A DNA stretch of 64,000 nucleotides, from the NCBI GenBank assembly GCA_902774035.1, contig CACYHA010000013.1, positions 57,076 to 121,075 on the forward strand. Reading direction: 5' to 3'. Origin of the DNA: Oscillospiraceae bacterium (GTDB taxonomy: Bacteria > Bacillota > Clostridia > Oscillospirales > Acutalibacteraceae). Below the pieces are notes generated by a model, which was given only the letters and a program-made list of their open reading frames with translations, ran no database searches and was not told where the DNA came from. Numbering within the stretch: position 1 is the first letter of the stretch; each line of letters starts with the position of its first letter. This document shows positions 15,785 through 24,487 of the stretch, piece by piece. The position numbers and the translations under genes are program-made.

Positions 15785-16791
15785 GCGGCGTGATCGCCGT
15801 TTCCCGCTGGGTGCTTCCGTTCCTGGCGCTGGTGATCCTCGGCAAATGTCTGCTGCCGCTGCTGCTGGGCCACCCGAAGGAGAAAACCTACGGCTATCTC
15901 ATTGACAACATCGACGGCGAGCGCTACGCGCTGAACATGTGGGAGACCTCCATCGGCCGCAGCAATTCCTGCGACATCGTGATCGGCTATTCCACGGTCT
16001 CGCGTTTTCAGGCCGTCATCAGCCGCCGCGTGGACGGCTGGTATGTGTTCGACCTGAATTCCCGCTCCGGCATCACGGTGAACGGCACGCAGGTGGAAGC
16101 GAAAGCCCTGCTCCGGCCGGGCGACACGCTGACCTTCGGCGGGGCGAAATTCCGCTTTGCCGTGGTGAACGATCCGGTGATCCGCGTCGGAAAAAAGAAA
16201 AAGGGCAAAACGCCCCATGCGCCCGCGCCCCAGGCGCCGGTGTTCACCGAATTCGACGCGCCCCCTTCCGGCGAAAAAAACGCAAAGGCGTCTCCCGACG
16301 CGCAGCCGCTCTTTCCCGATTTTTATGACAGCGCCCACAGGCCGCAGCTCCATTTTGAGCCAACGGGCAGCAAGCCCGACCTGATCTCGGAACGCAGGCG
16401 GCGGGCGGCGCAGCCCGTGACGCCCGGCTTTGTCGGCGAGGGACAGGTGGAGACCGCGCCGCGCTCCGACGCGCCTGCCCGCCATGTGGTCACCCGCCCG
16501 ACGCTGCTGAATCCGGCCACGCGCGAAACCTTCATGCTCACGGGCAACCGGATCCTGCTCGGTCGTTCCCGCGGGTGCGACATCGTGCTTTCCGCGCCGT
16601 CGGTCTCGCGCCGCCACGCGATCCTTGTGCTTTATGAGGACGGCTGGGCGGTGGACGATTGCGGTTCCTCCTACGGGACCTTCCTCAACGGCGTCCGGGT
16701 CACGGCCCCTCAACTGCTCTTTGACGGCGACGTGCTGCAGCTCGGCGACGAACGCTTACGCTACCGCGCAGGAAAGGTGGGACGCGCATGA
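15781..16791 (+). CDS. Membrane-anchored protein with two FHA domains
   Basis: A 336-aa protein: one N-terminal membrane helix (about 5-25), FHA domain 1 (about 55-125; SIGRSNSCDIVI, TVSRFQAVI, SGITVNG), a Pro/Ala/Lys-rich linker (about 135-240), and FHA domain 2 (about 255-330; LLGRSRGCDIVL, SVSRRHAILV, GSSYGTFLNG). The second domain has all phosphothreonine-binding residues (GR, SxxH, NG). The first has Phe-Gln in place of the usual Arg-His after Ser, so it may be degenerate. It overlaps trmB and ftsW by 4 bp each. FHA proteins beside FtsW/RodA and PbpA are known from Actinobacteria, where they link Ser/Thr phosphorylation to wall synthesis. No kinase gene lies in this window. Confidence 0.9.
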   Translation: MSGVIAVSRWVLPFLALVILGKCLLPLLLGHPKEKTYGYLIDNIDGERYALNMWETSIGRSNSCDIVIGYSTVSRFQAVISRRVDGWYVFDLNSRSGITVNGTQVEAKALLRPGDTLTFGGAKFRFAVVNDPVIRVGKKKKGKTPHAPAPQAPVFTEFDAPPSGEKNAKASPDAQPLFPDFYDSAHRPQLHFEPTGSKPDLISERRRRAAQPVTPGFVGEGQVETAPRSDAPARHVVTRPTLLNPATRETFMLTGNRILLGRSRGCDIVLSAPSVSRRHAILVLYEDGWAVDDCGSSYGTFLNGVRVTAPQLLFDGDVLQLGDERLRYRAGKVGRA

Positions 16792-18071
16792 AACGAAAAA
16801 CCGACAGCCGCGCCGAACGCCTGCGCCGCAAATACCGCTATGTGGACCGCGGCTTTGTTCTGCTGCTGCTCACGGTCTTCCAGCTTTTCTGCCTCGTTCC
16901 CGTCGTTTTTTCCGGCGACGACGCGCCGCACCTGCAAAGCGCCGTGCTGCTGCTGGGCTACATCGCGTTCGAATGGGTCTACGTGGGCGTGGTGCATTCG
17001 CTGCTGAAAAAGACGAACTTTGAGCTGGAATTCATCGCCTTTTTCCTGTCGGGCCTCGGCCTGACGATTTCGGCCAGCGTGGGCGAGCGCACGCTGCTCA
17101 AGCAGGAGGCGTCCGTGCTGCTGGGCATCATTGTCTTTGACGCCCTGCTGTGGTACCTCAAGGATGTGCGCCGGGTGATGGCGATCCGCTTTCCGCTGGC
17201 AGTCGCCGCGCTGGGCGCGCTCGGCCTTTCCTTCGTCTACATCCGTTTTGTGGTCGGCTCCATCAACGGCGCGTACAACTGGATCGTGATCGGAAACGGC
17301 CTGTTCTCCATCCAGCCGGCGGAATTCGTCAAGATCGCGTTCATCTTCGTCGGCGCCGCGTCGCTCGACAAGCTGCTGACGAGCAAGAACATCTATCTCT
17401 ACATCGCCTTTGCCATGGGCTGCATCGGCGTGCTGTTTCTGATGAAGGACTTCGGCACGGCGCTGATCTTTTTCGCAACCTTCGTCATCATTGCCTTTCT
17501 GCGTTCCGGCGACGTGCGTTCGATCCTTTTCGTCAGCGCGGCGGCCGCCCTCGGCGCTGTGCTCATCATCTATTTCAAGCCCTACGTGGCCAACCGCTTT
17601 GCCGTTTACCGCCATGTCTGGGAGCATGTGGACACCACCGGCTACCAGCAGGTGCGCACGCTGATCTATTCCGTGTCCGGCGGCCTGCAGGGACTCGGCA
17701 TCGGACAGGGCAGGCTGCGCTACGTGGCCGCCTCCACGACCGATCTGATCTTCGGCGTCATCTGCGAGGAGCTGGGCCTCATCATCGCCTTTGCCATCGT
17801 GATCGCCTTTGCCCTCATCTGCGTTTACGCCGTGCGCACGGCAAAAAGCGCGCCCTCGTCGTTTTACGCCATCGCCGCCTGCGCCGCGGCGTCCATGCTG
17901 CTCATCCAGACCGCGCTGAACATCTTCGGCATCACCGACCTGCTGCCCCTGACCGGCGTTACCCTCCCGTTCCTTTCCCAGGGCGGCTCGAGCATGATCT
18001 GCTCCTGGGCGCTGTTCGCGTTCATCAAGGCGGCGGATGTACGGACATATCCGGAACTTTTCCGCGCTTAA
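16788..18071 (+). CDS. FtsW/RodA/SpoVE-family peptidoglycan glycosyltransferase
   Basis: A 427-aa integral membrane protein (about ten helices) of the SEDS family, which polymerises lipid II into glycan strands together with a class B penicillin-binding protein. Family signatures: IGNGLFSIQPAEFVKIAFIF (QPxExxK), LMKDFGTALIFF (the DxGT motif with the essential Asp) and LTGVTLPFLSQGGSSMI (the TGxxLPFxSxGG motif). A charged cytoplasmic N-terminus (MKRKTDSRAERLRRKYRY) precedes helix 1. It starts within the FHA stop codon. The matching transpeptidase follows 262 bp downstream. Assignment among FtsW, RodA and SpoVE cannot be made from sequence alone. Confidence 0.93.
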   Translation: MKRKTDSRAERLRRKYRYVDRGFVLLLLTVFQLFCLVPVVFSGDDAPHLQSAVLLLGYIAFEWVYVGVVHSLLKKTNFELEFIAFFLSGLGLTISASVGERTLLKQEASVLLGIIVFDALLWYLKDVRRVMAIRFPLAVAALGALGLSFVYIRFVVGSINGAYNWIVIGNGLFSIQPAEFVKIAFIFVGAASLDKLLTSKNIYLYIAFAMGCIGVLFLMKDFGTALIFFATFVIIAFLRSGDVRSILFVSAAAALGAVLIIYFKPYVANRFAVYRHVWEHVDTTGYQQVRTLIYSVSGGLQGLGIGQGRLRYVAASTTDLIFGVICEELGLIIAFAIVIAFALICVYAVRTAKSAPSSFYAIAACAAASMLLIQTALNIFGITDLLPLTGVTLPFLSQGGSSMICSWALFAFIKAADVRTYPELFRA

Positions 18072-18128
18072 GGAATCGCTGCGTCGATCTGCGGTTACTT
18101 AAGGATTCCGCGGGGCGGAACTGTTTTG

Positions 18129-18302
18129 TAATTCGGAATTCGGAATGCGGAATTCGGAATGAAGGTCGCGGGGAAAGCGGCAAAAATCTGCACATTTGCT
18201 CCGCGAAGAAACAACGATTGTATTCTATGTTCGTCGATCCCATATAATCCCCTGTCCACTGCTCCCTGCCCGCTGTTCACTGCTCACTGCCCACTGCCCA
18301 CC
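18129..18302. repeat. Two short-tandem-repeat arrays between ftsW and pbpA
   Basis: 18129-18162 holds AATTCGGAATTCGGAATGCG-type units; the complement of the same unit lies at 61601-61641. 18250-18302 holds CACTGCTCACTGCC-type units, which recur at 28630-28680. The rest of this 261-bp gap shows no gene. Confidence 0.7.
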
Positions 18303-18332
18303 ATTCTCCCTTTCCGTTTGAGGAGGCAACCC

Positions 18333-19700
18333 ATGAACACCATCACCCGCCGCGCCTCTGTGCTCTATGTGCTCATTGCCGCGTTCTTCGTCGGCCTGGG
18401 CTTCCTTCTGTATTCCTTTATTGCGGACGGCAGCACCTGGGCCTCCAGCCGGCTGAACACCCATGTATTCACGAATCGCCAGCTTGCGGCTGCCGGGGCT
18501 GTGCTGGACCGCAGCGGGAAGGTGCTGGTGGAAACCAAAGACGGCAAGCGTGTCTGGACAAGCGACGGCACCTTGCGCAAAGCCGCTCTGCACGTGGTCG
18601 GCGACGCGGAGGGCTACATCTCCACCGGTGTGCAGACCCTCTACCGCTCGTCGCTGATCGGCTACAACTTTGTGAACGGCCTTTACCGCTCCGCAGGCAG
18701 CAGCGGCAACAATGTGCGGCTGACGATCGACAGCGAGGTGCAGAAGACCGCCTACAACGCCCTTTCCGGCGGGAAAGGCACCATCTGCGCCTATAACTAC
18801 AAAACCGGCGAAGTGCTCTGCATGGTCAGCGCCCCGACCTACGACCCGGTCTACAAACCGAGGTCGATGAACACCGCGCCCGGCGGCGCCTACGACGGCG
18901 TTTATATGAACCGCTTTTTGAACGGCGTGTTTACCCCCGGCTCCACCTTTAAGGTGGTCACCGCGATTTGTGCGCTCGACAATATCCCCGGTGTGCGCAA
19001 GCGCTCCTTCACCTGCACGGGCAGCTACAAGATCGGAGGCAGCGCCGTCAAGTGCAACGGCGTACACGGAAAGCTGAGCTTTGAGCGGGCGCTGAACGTG
19101 TCCTGCAACAGCGTTTTCGCCGAGCTCGCAAAAGAACTGGGCAACGACAAGCTGACCGCGACCGTGCGTCAGCTCGGCTTCGGAAAAAACGTGAAGGTCA
19201 GCGGCGCCCTCACCACAAAGAGCAGCTTCGATCTGCATGACGCCGCCGCCATCGACCGGGGCTGGGCGGGCATCGGCCAGCACACCACGCTGGTCAATCC
19301 CTGTCAGATGCTCATGCTCGCCGGTGCGATCGCCAACGGCGGAACGGCGATCACGCCCTATGTGGTCGCGGATTCGTCGAAGCTTCTGGATTTCAAGGGC
19401 CAGATCAACAAAAACATTCAGCTCAGCGAGACCGACGCGAAGGTGATGCGCAAGCTGATGCGCTCCAACGTGGAAAACTACTACGGCGACCGCCGTTTCC
19501 CGAACCTGCAGTTCTGCGGCAAAACCGGCTCCGCCGAGGTCATCGGCGGCAGAAGCCACGCCTGGTTCTTCGGCTTCTCCCTGCGGGAGGATCTCCCCGT
19601 TGCCATCGTCGTCTGTCTGGAAAACGGCGGCATCGGCCTGAACAATGCCGTCCCTGCGGCGAACAAGGTGCTGCAGGCAATTTTGAAAATGAAAAATTGA
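18333..19700 (+). CDS. Penicillin-binding protein (transpeptidase), PbpA/class B type
   Basis: A 455-aa protein with one N-terminal membrane helix (about 10-33), a short pedestal (about 50-150) and a transpeptidase domain. Active-site motifs are complete: GSTFKVVT (SxxK), SCNSVF (SxN) and KTGSAEV (KTG). The short pedestal and the order FHA-FtsW-PBP resemble actinobacterial pbpA. The enzyme crosslinks peptidoglycan outside the membrane and likely pairs with the SEDS protein at 16788. AGGAGG lies 6 bp before ATG 18333; the longer open frame upstream is repeat sequence. The last codons (LKMKN) and the stop are made of an AAAATTGAAAATTG-type repeat array. Confidence 0.93.
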   Translation: MNTITRRASVLYVLIAAFFVGLGFLLYSFIADGSTWASSRLNTHVFTNRQLAAAGAVLDRSGKVLVETKDGKRVWTSDGTLRKAALHVVGDAEGYISTGVQTLYRSSLIGYNFVNGLYRSAGSSGNNVRLTIDSEVQKTAYNALSGGKGTICAYNYKTGEVLCMVSAPTYDPVYKPRSMNTAPGGAYDGVYMNRFLNGVFTPGSTFKVVTAICALDNIPGVRKRSFTCTGSYKIGGSAVKCNGVHGKLSFERALNVSCNSVFAELAKELGNDKLTATVRQLGFGKNVKVSGALTTKSSFDLHDAAAIDRGWAGIGQHTTLVNPCQMLMLAGAIANGGTAITPYVVADSSKLLDFKGQINKNIQLSETDAKVMRKLMRSNVENYYGDRRFPNLQFCGKTGSAEVIGGRSHAWFFGFSLREDLPVAIVVCLENGGIGLNNAVPAANKVLQAILKMKN

Positions 19701-19769
19701 GCGTTGAAAATTGAAAATTGTCGGGGAATCCTCGGTTCATTTTCAATTTTCCATTTTCAATTTTCAATT
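19680..19769. repeat. Inverted array of GAAAATT-type heptamers at the pbpA 3' end
   Basis: GAAAATTGAAAATTG (from 19705) faces CAATTTTCCATTTTCAATTT (from 19744), so the array forms a long AT-rich stem and could act as a terminator. It contains the pbpA stop codon (19698-19700). Confidence 0.65.
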
Positions 19770-19789
19770 CACATAAGGAGGAATTCATT

Positions 19790-20641
19790 ATGTTTCACCA
19801 CGAAAACCTGAAGGGCCGCGTTGCCGTTGTTACCGGCGGCGGCGGCGTACTGTGCAGCGGCTTTGCGAAATCTCTTGCCCGCCAGGGCGCGAAGGTCGCC
19901 GTGCTCGACCTCAACGGCGCAGCGGCGCAAAAGGTCGCCGACGAGATCACCGCCGGCGGCGGCGAAGCCATGGCCGTGGCCTGCAACGTGCTTGACAAGG
20001 CGAGTATGCAGGCCGCACGCGACGAGATCGCCACGCGCTTCGGCACCTGCGACATCCTGCTCAACGGCGCAGGCGGCAACAATCCCCGCGGCACCACCAC
20101 CAAGGAGACCCTCGAAAAGATCGATCTCGTGCAGAAGGACGAGAGCATCAAGACCTTCTTCGACCTCGATCCCGAAGGCATCTCCTTTGTCTTCAACCTC
20201 AACTTCCTCGGCACGCTGATCCCCACCCAGGTCTTTGCGCCCGATATGGCGAAGAAGGAAAACACCTGCATCGTGATGATCACTTCGATGAACGCCTATC
20301 GTCCGCTGACGAAGATCCCGGCCTATTCCGCCGCGAAGGCCGCCGTCCAGAACTTTACCCAGTTCATGGCGGTGCATTTCGCCGAGGTCGGCATCCGCGT
20401 CAACGCCATTGCGCCGGGCTTCTTTTCCACGAACCAGAACCGGACTTTGCTCTGGAACGAGGACGGTTCGCCCACGGCCCGCACGGGCAAGATCCTTGCC
20501 GCAACGCCGATGAAGCGCTTCGGCGAACCGGAAGAGCTCGAAGGTGCGCTGCTCTTCCTGTGCGATGAGCAGTATTCCGGTTTTATCACCGGAACGACCA
20601 TCGCCGTGGACGGCGGCTTCAACGCGTATTCCGGCGTCTGA
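19790..20641 (+). CDS. SDR-family oxidoreductase, probable D-mannonate oxidoreductase type
   Basis: A 283-aa Rossmann-fold dehydrogenase. VAVVTGGGGVLCSGFAKSLA is the NAD(P) dinucleotide motif (TGxxxxxG), NGAGG is the NNAG equivalent, and SMNAYRPLTKIPAYSAAKAA supplies the catalytic Ser-Tyr-x-x-x-Lys. The insert RGTTTKETLEKIDL and the end VDGGFNAYSGV are characteristic of the YjmF/UxuB-type SDR that reduces fructuronate to D-mannonate in glucuronate catabolism. No other hexuronate gene is adjacent, so the substrate remains probable rather than shown. AAGGAGG lies 8 bp before ATG 19790. Confidence 0.85.
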   Translation: MFHHENLKGRVAVVTGGGGVLCSGFAKSLARQGAKVAVLDLNGAAAQKVADEITAGGGEAMAVACNVLDKASMQAARDEIATRFGTCDILLNGAGGNNPRGTTTKETLEKIDLVQKDESIKTFFDLDPEGISFVFNLNFLGTLIPTQVFAPDMAKKENTCIVMITSMNAYRPLTKIPAYSAAKAAVQNFTQFMAVHFAEVGIRVNAIAPGFFSTNQNRTLLWNEDGSPTARTGKILAATPMKRFGEPEELEGALLFLCDEQYSGFITGTTIAVDGGFNAYSGV

Positions 20642-20788
20642 TTCTTCACACGCCGAAGAAAGCGCCGGTTGCTTGACAGTTTTTGCAAAAGTGTCACTTG
20701 AAGAAAATTGTGCCTGCACGTTTTCAACAATTTTTTTGCGGATATTTCGTGATTATGAATAATTCGCGAACGGAAGAAGGGGAGAACC

Positions 20789-20818
20789 TTGACAAAGCAG
20801 GGCGGGCTATGATAGAAT
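20789..20818 (+). promoter_or_regulatory. Promoter of the condensation-protein/ACP pair
   Basis: TTGACA (20789-20794), 18-bp spacer ending TGA (extended -10), TAGAAT (20813-20818). Confidence 0.75.
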
Positions 20819-20875
20819 TTATTAAATCAACTGCGTTTGTTTCAAAACGAACGGTTTGAGTTCAGAGGAAAGAAG

Positions 20876-22309
20876 ATGGAATCCTTGAAACAAAAGTCCC
20901 TGCCGTATCAAGTCTATGACCTGATCCCATCGCAGCAGACGATGTACATGATGGTCAAATACAGCTTTCACAAGCAGCTTGTCCAGATCCCGGTGTCCTT
21001 CGCCATTGACCGCAAAATCGATTTCGGAATGCTGGAAAAAGCGTTCAACCTGGAAATCGAACGGAACGATTCCCTGCGTTTGCGGTTTATAAAGGAAAAG
21101 GGAACGGTTCGCCAGTATTTCCTGCCCTATGCCGATCCGATCGCCGTTCCGGTGAAGGAGTTCGCCTCGCTGGAGGAACAGGAGGCAGCTTTCAGCGCCG
21201 ACGCGCAAAAGCCCGTGCTCTTTGAAAAAGAGACCTTCCGCATCTGCTTCTTCCGCACGCAGGGCAGCGGCTCCGGCATCTATTTCGTCATCAGCCATCT
21301 GGCGATGGACGCGATGGGCATCATCAACATGTTCTTTGATCTGCTGAAGGTCTATCTCTCCCTTGTGACGGGCACAAAAATGCCGAAGCCCCTGCCGCGC
21401 TATGAGGAATACATCCTCGCGGAGTTCGGACGGCTGCAGGACAAGGAAAAGATGCAGCGCCACATCGAGTTCTACAAGCATTATTTTCTGCGCGGCGGCG
21501 AACCGATGTACGCCGGCGTGCACGGTCCGGAGCTGCTGGAACAGACGCGCATCAAGAAAAAGAATCCCGAGCTGCGCGTGCCCTACGCCTACAATCCGCT
21601 GTATGACAAGAGCGATTTCATCTCCAGAACCATTCCTGCCGAACAGGCCAAAAAGATCTTTGCCTTCTGCGAGGAGCGCAAGATCTCGCCCGAAGTGCTG
21701 CTGCAGTTCGGCCTGCGCACGTATTGCTCCGCCGTCAACTATCGCACGCCCGACGTGTTCATGATGCTCATGTGCAGCAAGCGCGCGACCCCGGCCGAAA
21801 AACGCATGGGCGGTTGCGTTGCCCAGCCTTTGCAGCTTCGCACCATCTTCGGCGAGGAAAAGACCTTTGAGGAAGCGCTCAGGGAGACTTTCGATATCCG
21901 CACCCAGCTCTTCCGCCACAGCCGTTTCCCCTACGGCGCGGCGCTGCAGCTCTCCCGCGATATCTATAACTACAGCGCCATTCAGGGCCCGGCGTGCATG
22001 ATGTTCTCCTGGATCCCGGTGCCGTCGCTCGGCGGCCTGCCCTTCCATCTGGACTTCCGTTCCTACAACCTCGGCCGCTATTTCACGCCGCTGTATGTGA
22101 TCAGCCATCCCGACAACACTACCGGCGGGCTGACCCTCAATTATATGTACCGCGTGAAGCTGTCCACCGCCGCCGACATCGAGGCGCTGCACGAAAACAC
22201 CGTGCGGACCATCCTCGCCGGCATCGAAAATCCGAAGATCACCGTTGGTGAGCTTCTTGACCGGGTGATACCCAAAGACCAAATCAAAGGAGAAGAAGAA
22301 CATGTTTGA
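20876..22309 (+). CDS. Free-standing condensation-domain acyltransferase
   Basis: A 477-aa protein resembling a single NRPS condensation domain or related acyltransferase (CoA-dependent acyltransferase superfamily). IYFVISHLAMDAMGIINMFF contains the catalytic motif HHxxxDG in the form S-H-L-A-M-D-A, so the essential second His and the Asp are kept. A later latch-like region reads GGLPFHLDFRSYN. It is cytoplasmic, with no signal peptide. The next gene, overlapping by 8 bp, encodes a carrier protein, so the enzyme likely moves an acyl or aminoacyl group to or from that carrier. There is no adenylation domain, ketosynthase or phosphopantetheinyl transferase nearby. ATG 20876 has AGAGGAAAG upstream. 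Confidence 0.78.
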   Translation: MESLKQKSLPYQVYDLIPSQQTMYMMVKYSFHKQLVQIPVSFAIDRKIDFGMLEKAFNLEIERNDSLRLRFIKEKGTVRQYFLPYADPIAVPVKEFASLEEQEAAFSADAQKPVLFEKETFRICFFRTQGSGSGIYFVISHLAMDAMGIINMFFDLLKVYLSLVTGTKMPKPLPRYEEYILAEFGRLQDKEKMQRHIEFYKHYFLRGGEPMYAGVHGPELLEQTRIKKKNPELRVPYAYNPLYDKSDFISRTIPAEQAKKIFAFCEERKISPEVLLQFGLRTYCSAVNYRTPDVFMMLMCSKRATPAEKRMGGCVAQPLQLRTIFGEEKTFEEALRETFDIRTQLFRHSRFPYGAALQLSRDIYNYSAIQGPACMMFSWIPVPSLGGLPFHLDFRSYNLGRYFTPLYVISHPDNTTGGLTLNYMYRVKLSTAADIEALHENTVRTILAGIENPKITVGELLDRVIPKDQIKGEEEHV

Positions 22310-22532
22310 AAGAGTGACCCGTATCATTGCCGAATATGCCGACGTGCCGGCGGAGGAGATCCGTGAAGACACCAACATCCGCGCCGACCTGGGGCTGAAT
22401 TCTCTGGAGCTTGTGAATATGGCGGTTGCCATTGAGGATGAGTTTGACGCGGAGATCCCCGACCGCGAAGCCCTCGGGCTGGAAACGGTTGCCGATATCG
22501 TTGCCCTGCTGGAGCGGTATGTGACGGCCTGA
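22302..22532 (+). CDS. Acyl/peptidyl carrier protein
   Basis: A 76-aa acidic four-helix carrier protein. DLGLNSLELVNMA carries the Ser that accepts 4'-phosphopantetheine (form DxGxxSL), and helix 3 contains DREALGLETVADIVALL. The start lies within the 3' end of the condensation-type gene (8-bp overlap) with AAAGGAGAAGAA upstream, indicating translational coupling and a fixed partnership. It differs from a housekeeping fatty-acid ACP by having no fab neighbours. The cargo is unknown. Confidence 0.92.
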   Translation: MFERVTRIIAEYADVPAEEIREDTNIRADLGLNSLELVNMAVAIEDEFDAEIPDREALGLETVADIVALLERYVTA

Positions 22533-22560
22533 CTGTTGCGGAAAACGGGTTGTCGCGTTT

Positions 22561-22775
22561 TTCGAAAAACGTCAAAGCAAAAGATTGAAAGAAAGCGCTT
22601 TTTGCAGAGTGATTCTGTGATCCCGGCGCTTTCTTTTCTTTGCGTTTCAGAGGGCGCCCTTTTGCAAAAGAGGCGGGACGCTTTGCTTTGGCTCGATATG
22701 TTTCGCCCTCGGCGTTCTTTCCCACAGCCTTGGCCGAAGAAAACCGAAATCCGACAGCCCCGTTTTCCTTTCTGT
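22561..22775. repeat. Dispersed intergenic repeat, copy 1
   Basis: Begins CGAAAAACGTCAAAGCAAAA and runs about 215 bp. It has an 11-bp stem AAAGAAAGCGC (22588-22598)/GCGCTTTCTTT (22626-22636) with an inner CAGA/TCTG and a T-rich tail, terminator-like. A second conserved block follows around 22684-22765 (GGCCGAAGAAAACCGAAATC). Copy 2 is at 63562-63755. The gap 22533-22921 has no supported gene. Confidence 0.8.
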
Positions 22776-22837
22776 TCCTCTTATTTGACAAAAAGATAAA
22801 CACAAAATTAATTTTTCATATATTTTACGCCTTTTCC

Positions 22838-22866
22838 TTGCATTCAAAATGGGATTGTGCTATCCT
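22838..22866 (+). promoter_or_regulatory. Promoter of the lipase-like gene pair
   Basis: TTGCAT (22838-22843), 17-bp spacer ending TGC, TATCCT (22861-22866), about 55 bp before the GTG start. Confidence 0.6.
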
Positions 22867-22921
22867 ATATATGTATCTGTATCTGCATTTTTTCGAAAAA
22901 ACAGCGACTGGAGGTTTTATT

Positions 22922-24469
22922 GTGCGAACAAAATGCAACCGTGTGCTGGCGATTCTGCTCTCGCTTTTGTGTCTGCTTCCGATGGTTTCGCTTGCGGGGC
23001 AGGCTGCGGGCACGCTCGATTATCCCGTGGTCTATGTGGCCGGTAAGTTCACTTACATCTACAACAAAAAGAACACCGAACGGCTCTATCCGCTGAAGAC
23101 GCCGCTGTCCACGACCATCATGAACAACCGCAGCGAGCTGATCGCCGCCTACAACGCTTCCAGCAGCAGCGGAGACTGGACGATCTTCGGCGACAAGATC
23201 TACGACATCGTGGAGCCGGAATACCGCGAGCTGGTGCTCGACACCAACGGCGACATCACCAACGGCAGCCATGTGAACGCTGTTGCCGCGCCGAAGAACA
23301 AAACGTCGAACTTCGCGCTGGAAGATTACATGTTCACCTACGACAGCCGCCTGGATCCCTATGAGAACGCCGCCGCTTTGAACAACTATATCAAAAAGGT
23401 GCTGCAGGTGACGGGAAAATCCAAGGTCAACCTGATCGGGCGCTGCCTCGGCACCACCATCATCTCCACCTATCTGACAAAATACGGCTGCAGCAAGGTG
23501 GCCTCCGCCATCTTCTATGCCTCCGCTTTCAACGGCGTGCAGATGATGGACGATTTCTTCACCGGCAACATTGAATTCGAACAGAACCGCATCTCCTATT
23601 ACATCGCCCACGGCATGGACACCGAAGGCGACACCTATCAGCTCATCAGTAACGTCTGGAGCATCCTCAACGCGCTGGGCCTTGCCGGTGCCGGCGTCAA
23701 CACCGCCAACGAGGTCTGGGACCGCATTGCGCCGGATCTTCTGCCGAAGCTGGTGCGCGCCGTGTTCGGCACCTGGCCGGGACACTGGGCCATGATCAGC
23801 GCGGGCGCTTATCAGAAGGCAAAGAACATCGTGTTCAGCAAATGCATGACGAAATATGCCGGTCTGATCAAAAAGATCGACAAATACCAGAAGGAAGTCA
23901 TGAGCAAATGGCCTGACACGCTGAACCGGCTGGTGCGCGAGGACGGGCTGCGAGTCGCGATCTTCGCGAAATACAACACGCCCCTGGCGCCGCTTTCCAA
24001 CGAATCCGGCCAGCAGGCCGACGGCACGGTGGAGCTGGAGACCATGTCCCTCGGCGCAAAGGCCGCGGACATCGGCGAGACCTTCTCCTCCGCCTACATC
24101 CAGTATTTGAAGAACACCGGCAAGAGCAAGTATCTTTCCGCCGATCTGATGGTGGACGCCTCCACCTGCCAGTATCCCGATTACACCTGGTTCATCCGCG
24201 ATGTGGCGCACGACGCCTATCCGCCGGAGATCAACAGCCTGTTCATGGATATTTTCCATTCAAGCACCCAGTACACGGTGACGACGGACAGCAAATATCC
24301 CCAGTTCGTCTCCTATAACGAGCAGACCCAGAAGATCTCGAAGATCACCGAGCCTGTGACCGGGGCGGAGACGCCGGGCAAAAACATTCTGCAGATCATC
24401 GCAGCCTATATCACCCAGCTTTTTGCAAAACTGTTCTCCCTGTTCGGCGGGAACAAAACGGCACAATAA
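22922..24469 (+). CDS. Secreted lipase-like protein with Cys in the nucleophile elbow (paralogue 1)
   Basis: A 515-aa exported protein. The start is GTG 22922, with GGAGG 7 bp upstream and a signal peptide (to about residue 28) directly after. It has the alpha/beta-hydrolase order: a first strand YPVVYVAGKFTY, then MFTYDSRLDPYENAAALNNY, then VNLIGRCLGTTIISTYL. In that last segment Cys175 occupies the place of Ser in GxSxG, as in PHA synthases and dienelactone hydrolase (GxCxG). Downstream, IFAKYNTPLAPL and QQADGTVE supply Asp367, and WFIRDVAHDAYP supplies His430, a possible Cys-Asp-His triad. The last 25 residues are hydrophobic (IIAAYITQLFAKLFSLF). An 18-bp gap separates it from a close paralogue. 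The substrate is unknown; an acyl-transfer or (thio)esterase role is inferred. Confidence 0.85.
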   Translation: MRTKCNRVLAILLSLLCLLPMVSLAGQAAGTLDYPVVYVAGKFTYIYNKKNTERLYPLKTPLSTTIMNNRSELIAAYNASSSSGDWTIFGDKIYDIVEPEYRELVLDTNGDITNGSHVNAVAAPKNKTSNFALEDYMFTYDSRLDPYENAAALNNYIKKVLQVTGKSKVNLIGRCLGTTIISTYLTKYGCSKVASAIFYASAFNGVQMMDDFFTGNIEFEQNRISYYIAHGMDTEGDTYQLISNVWSILNALGLAGAGVNTANEVWDRIAPDLLPKLVRAVFGTWPGHWAMISAGAYQKAKNIVFSKCMTKYAGLIKKIDKYQKEVMSKWPDTLNRLVREDGLRVAIFAKYNTPLAPLSNESGQQADGTVELETMSLGAKAADIGETFSSAYIQYLKNTGKSKYLSADLMVDASTCQYPDYTWFIRDVAHDAYPPEINSLFMDIFHSSTQYTVTTDSKYPQFVSYNEQTQKISKITEPVTGAETPGKNILQIIAAYITQLFAKLFSLFGGNKTAQ

Positions 24470-24487
24470 AATACGCAGGAGGTACTT

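Noticed and set aside
22324-22803. Minus-strand frames across repeat copy 1 (and the matching frame at 63187-63780) with similar translated text
   Set aside because: The similarity is explained by the DNA repeat itself. The frames run into neighbouring genes, have no ribosome binding site, and the composition is not protein-like.
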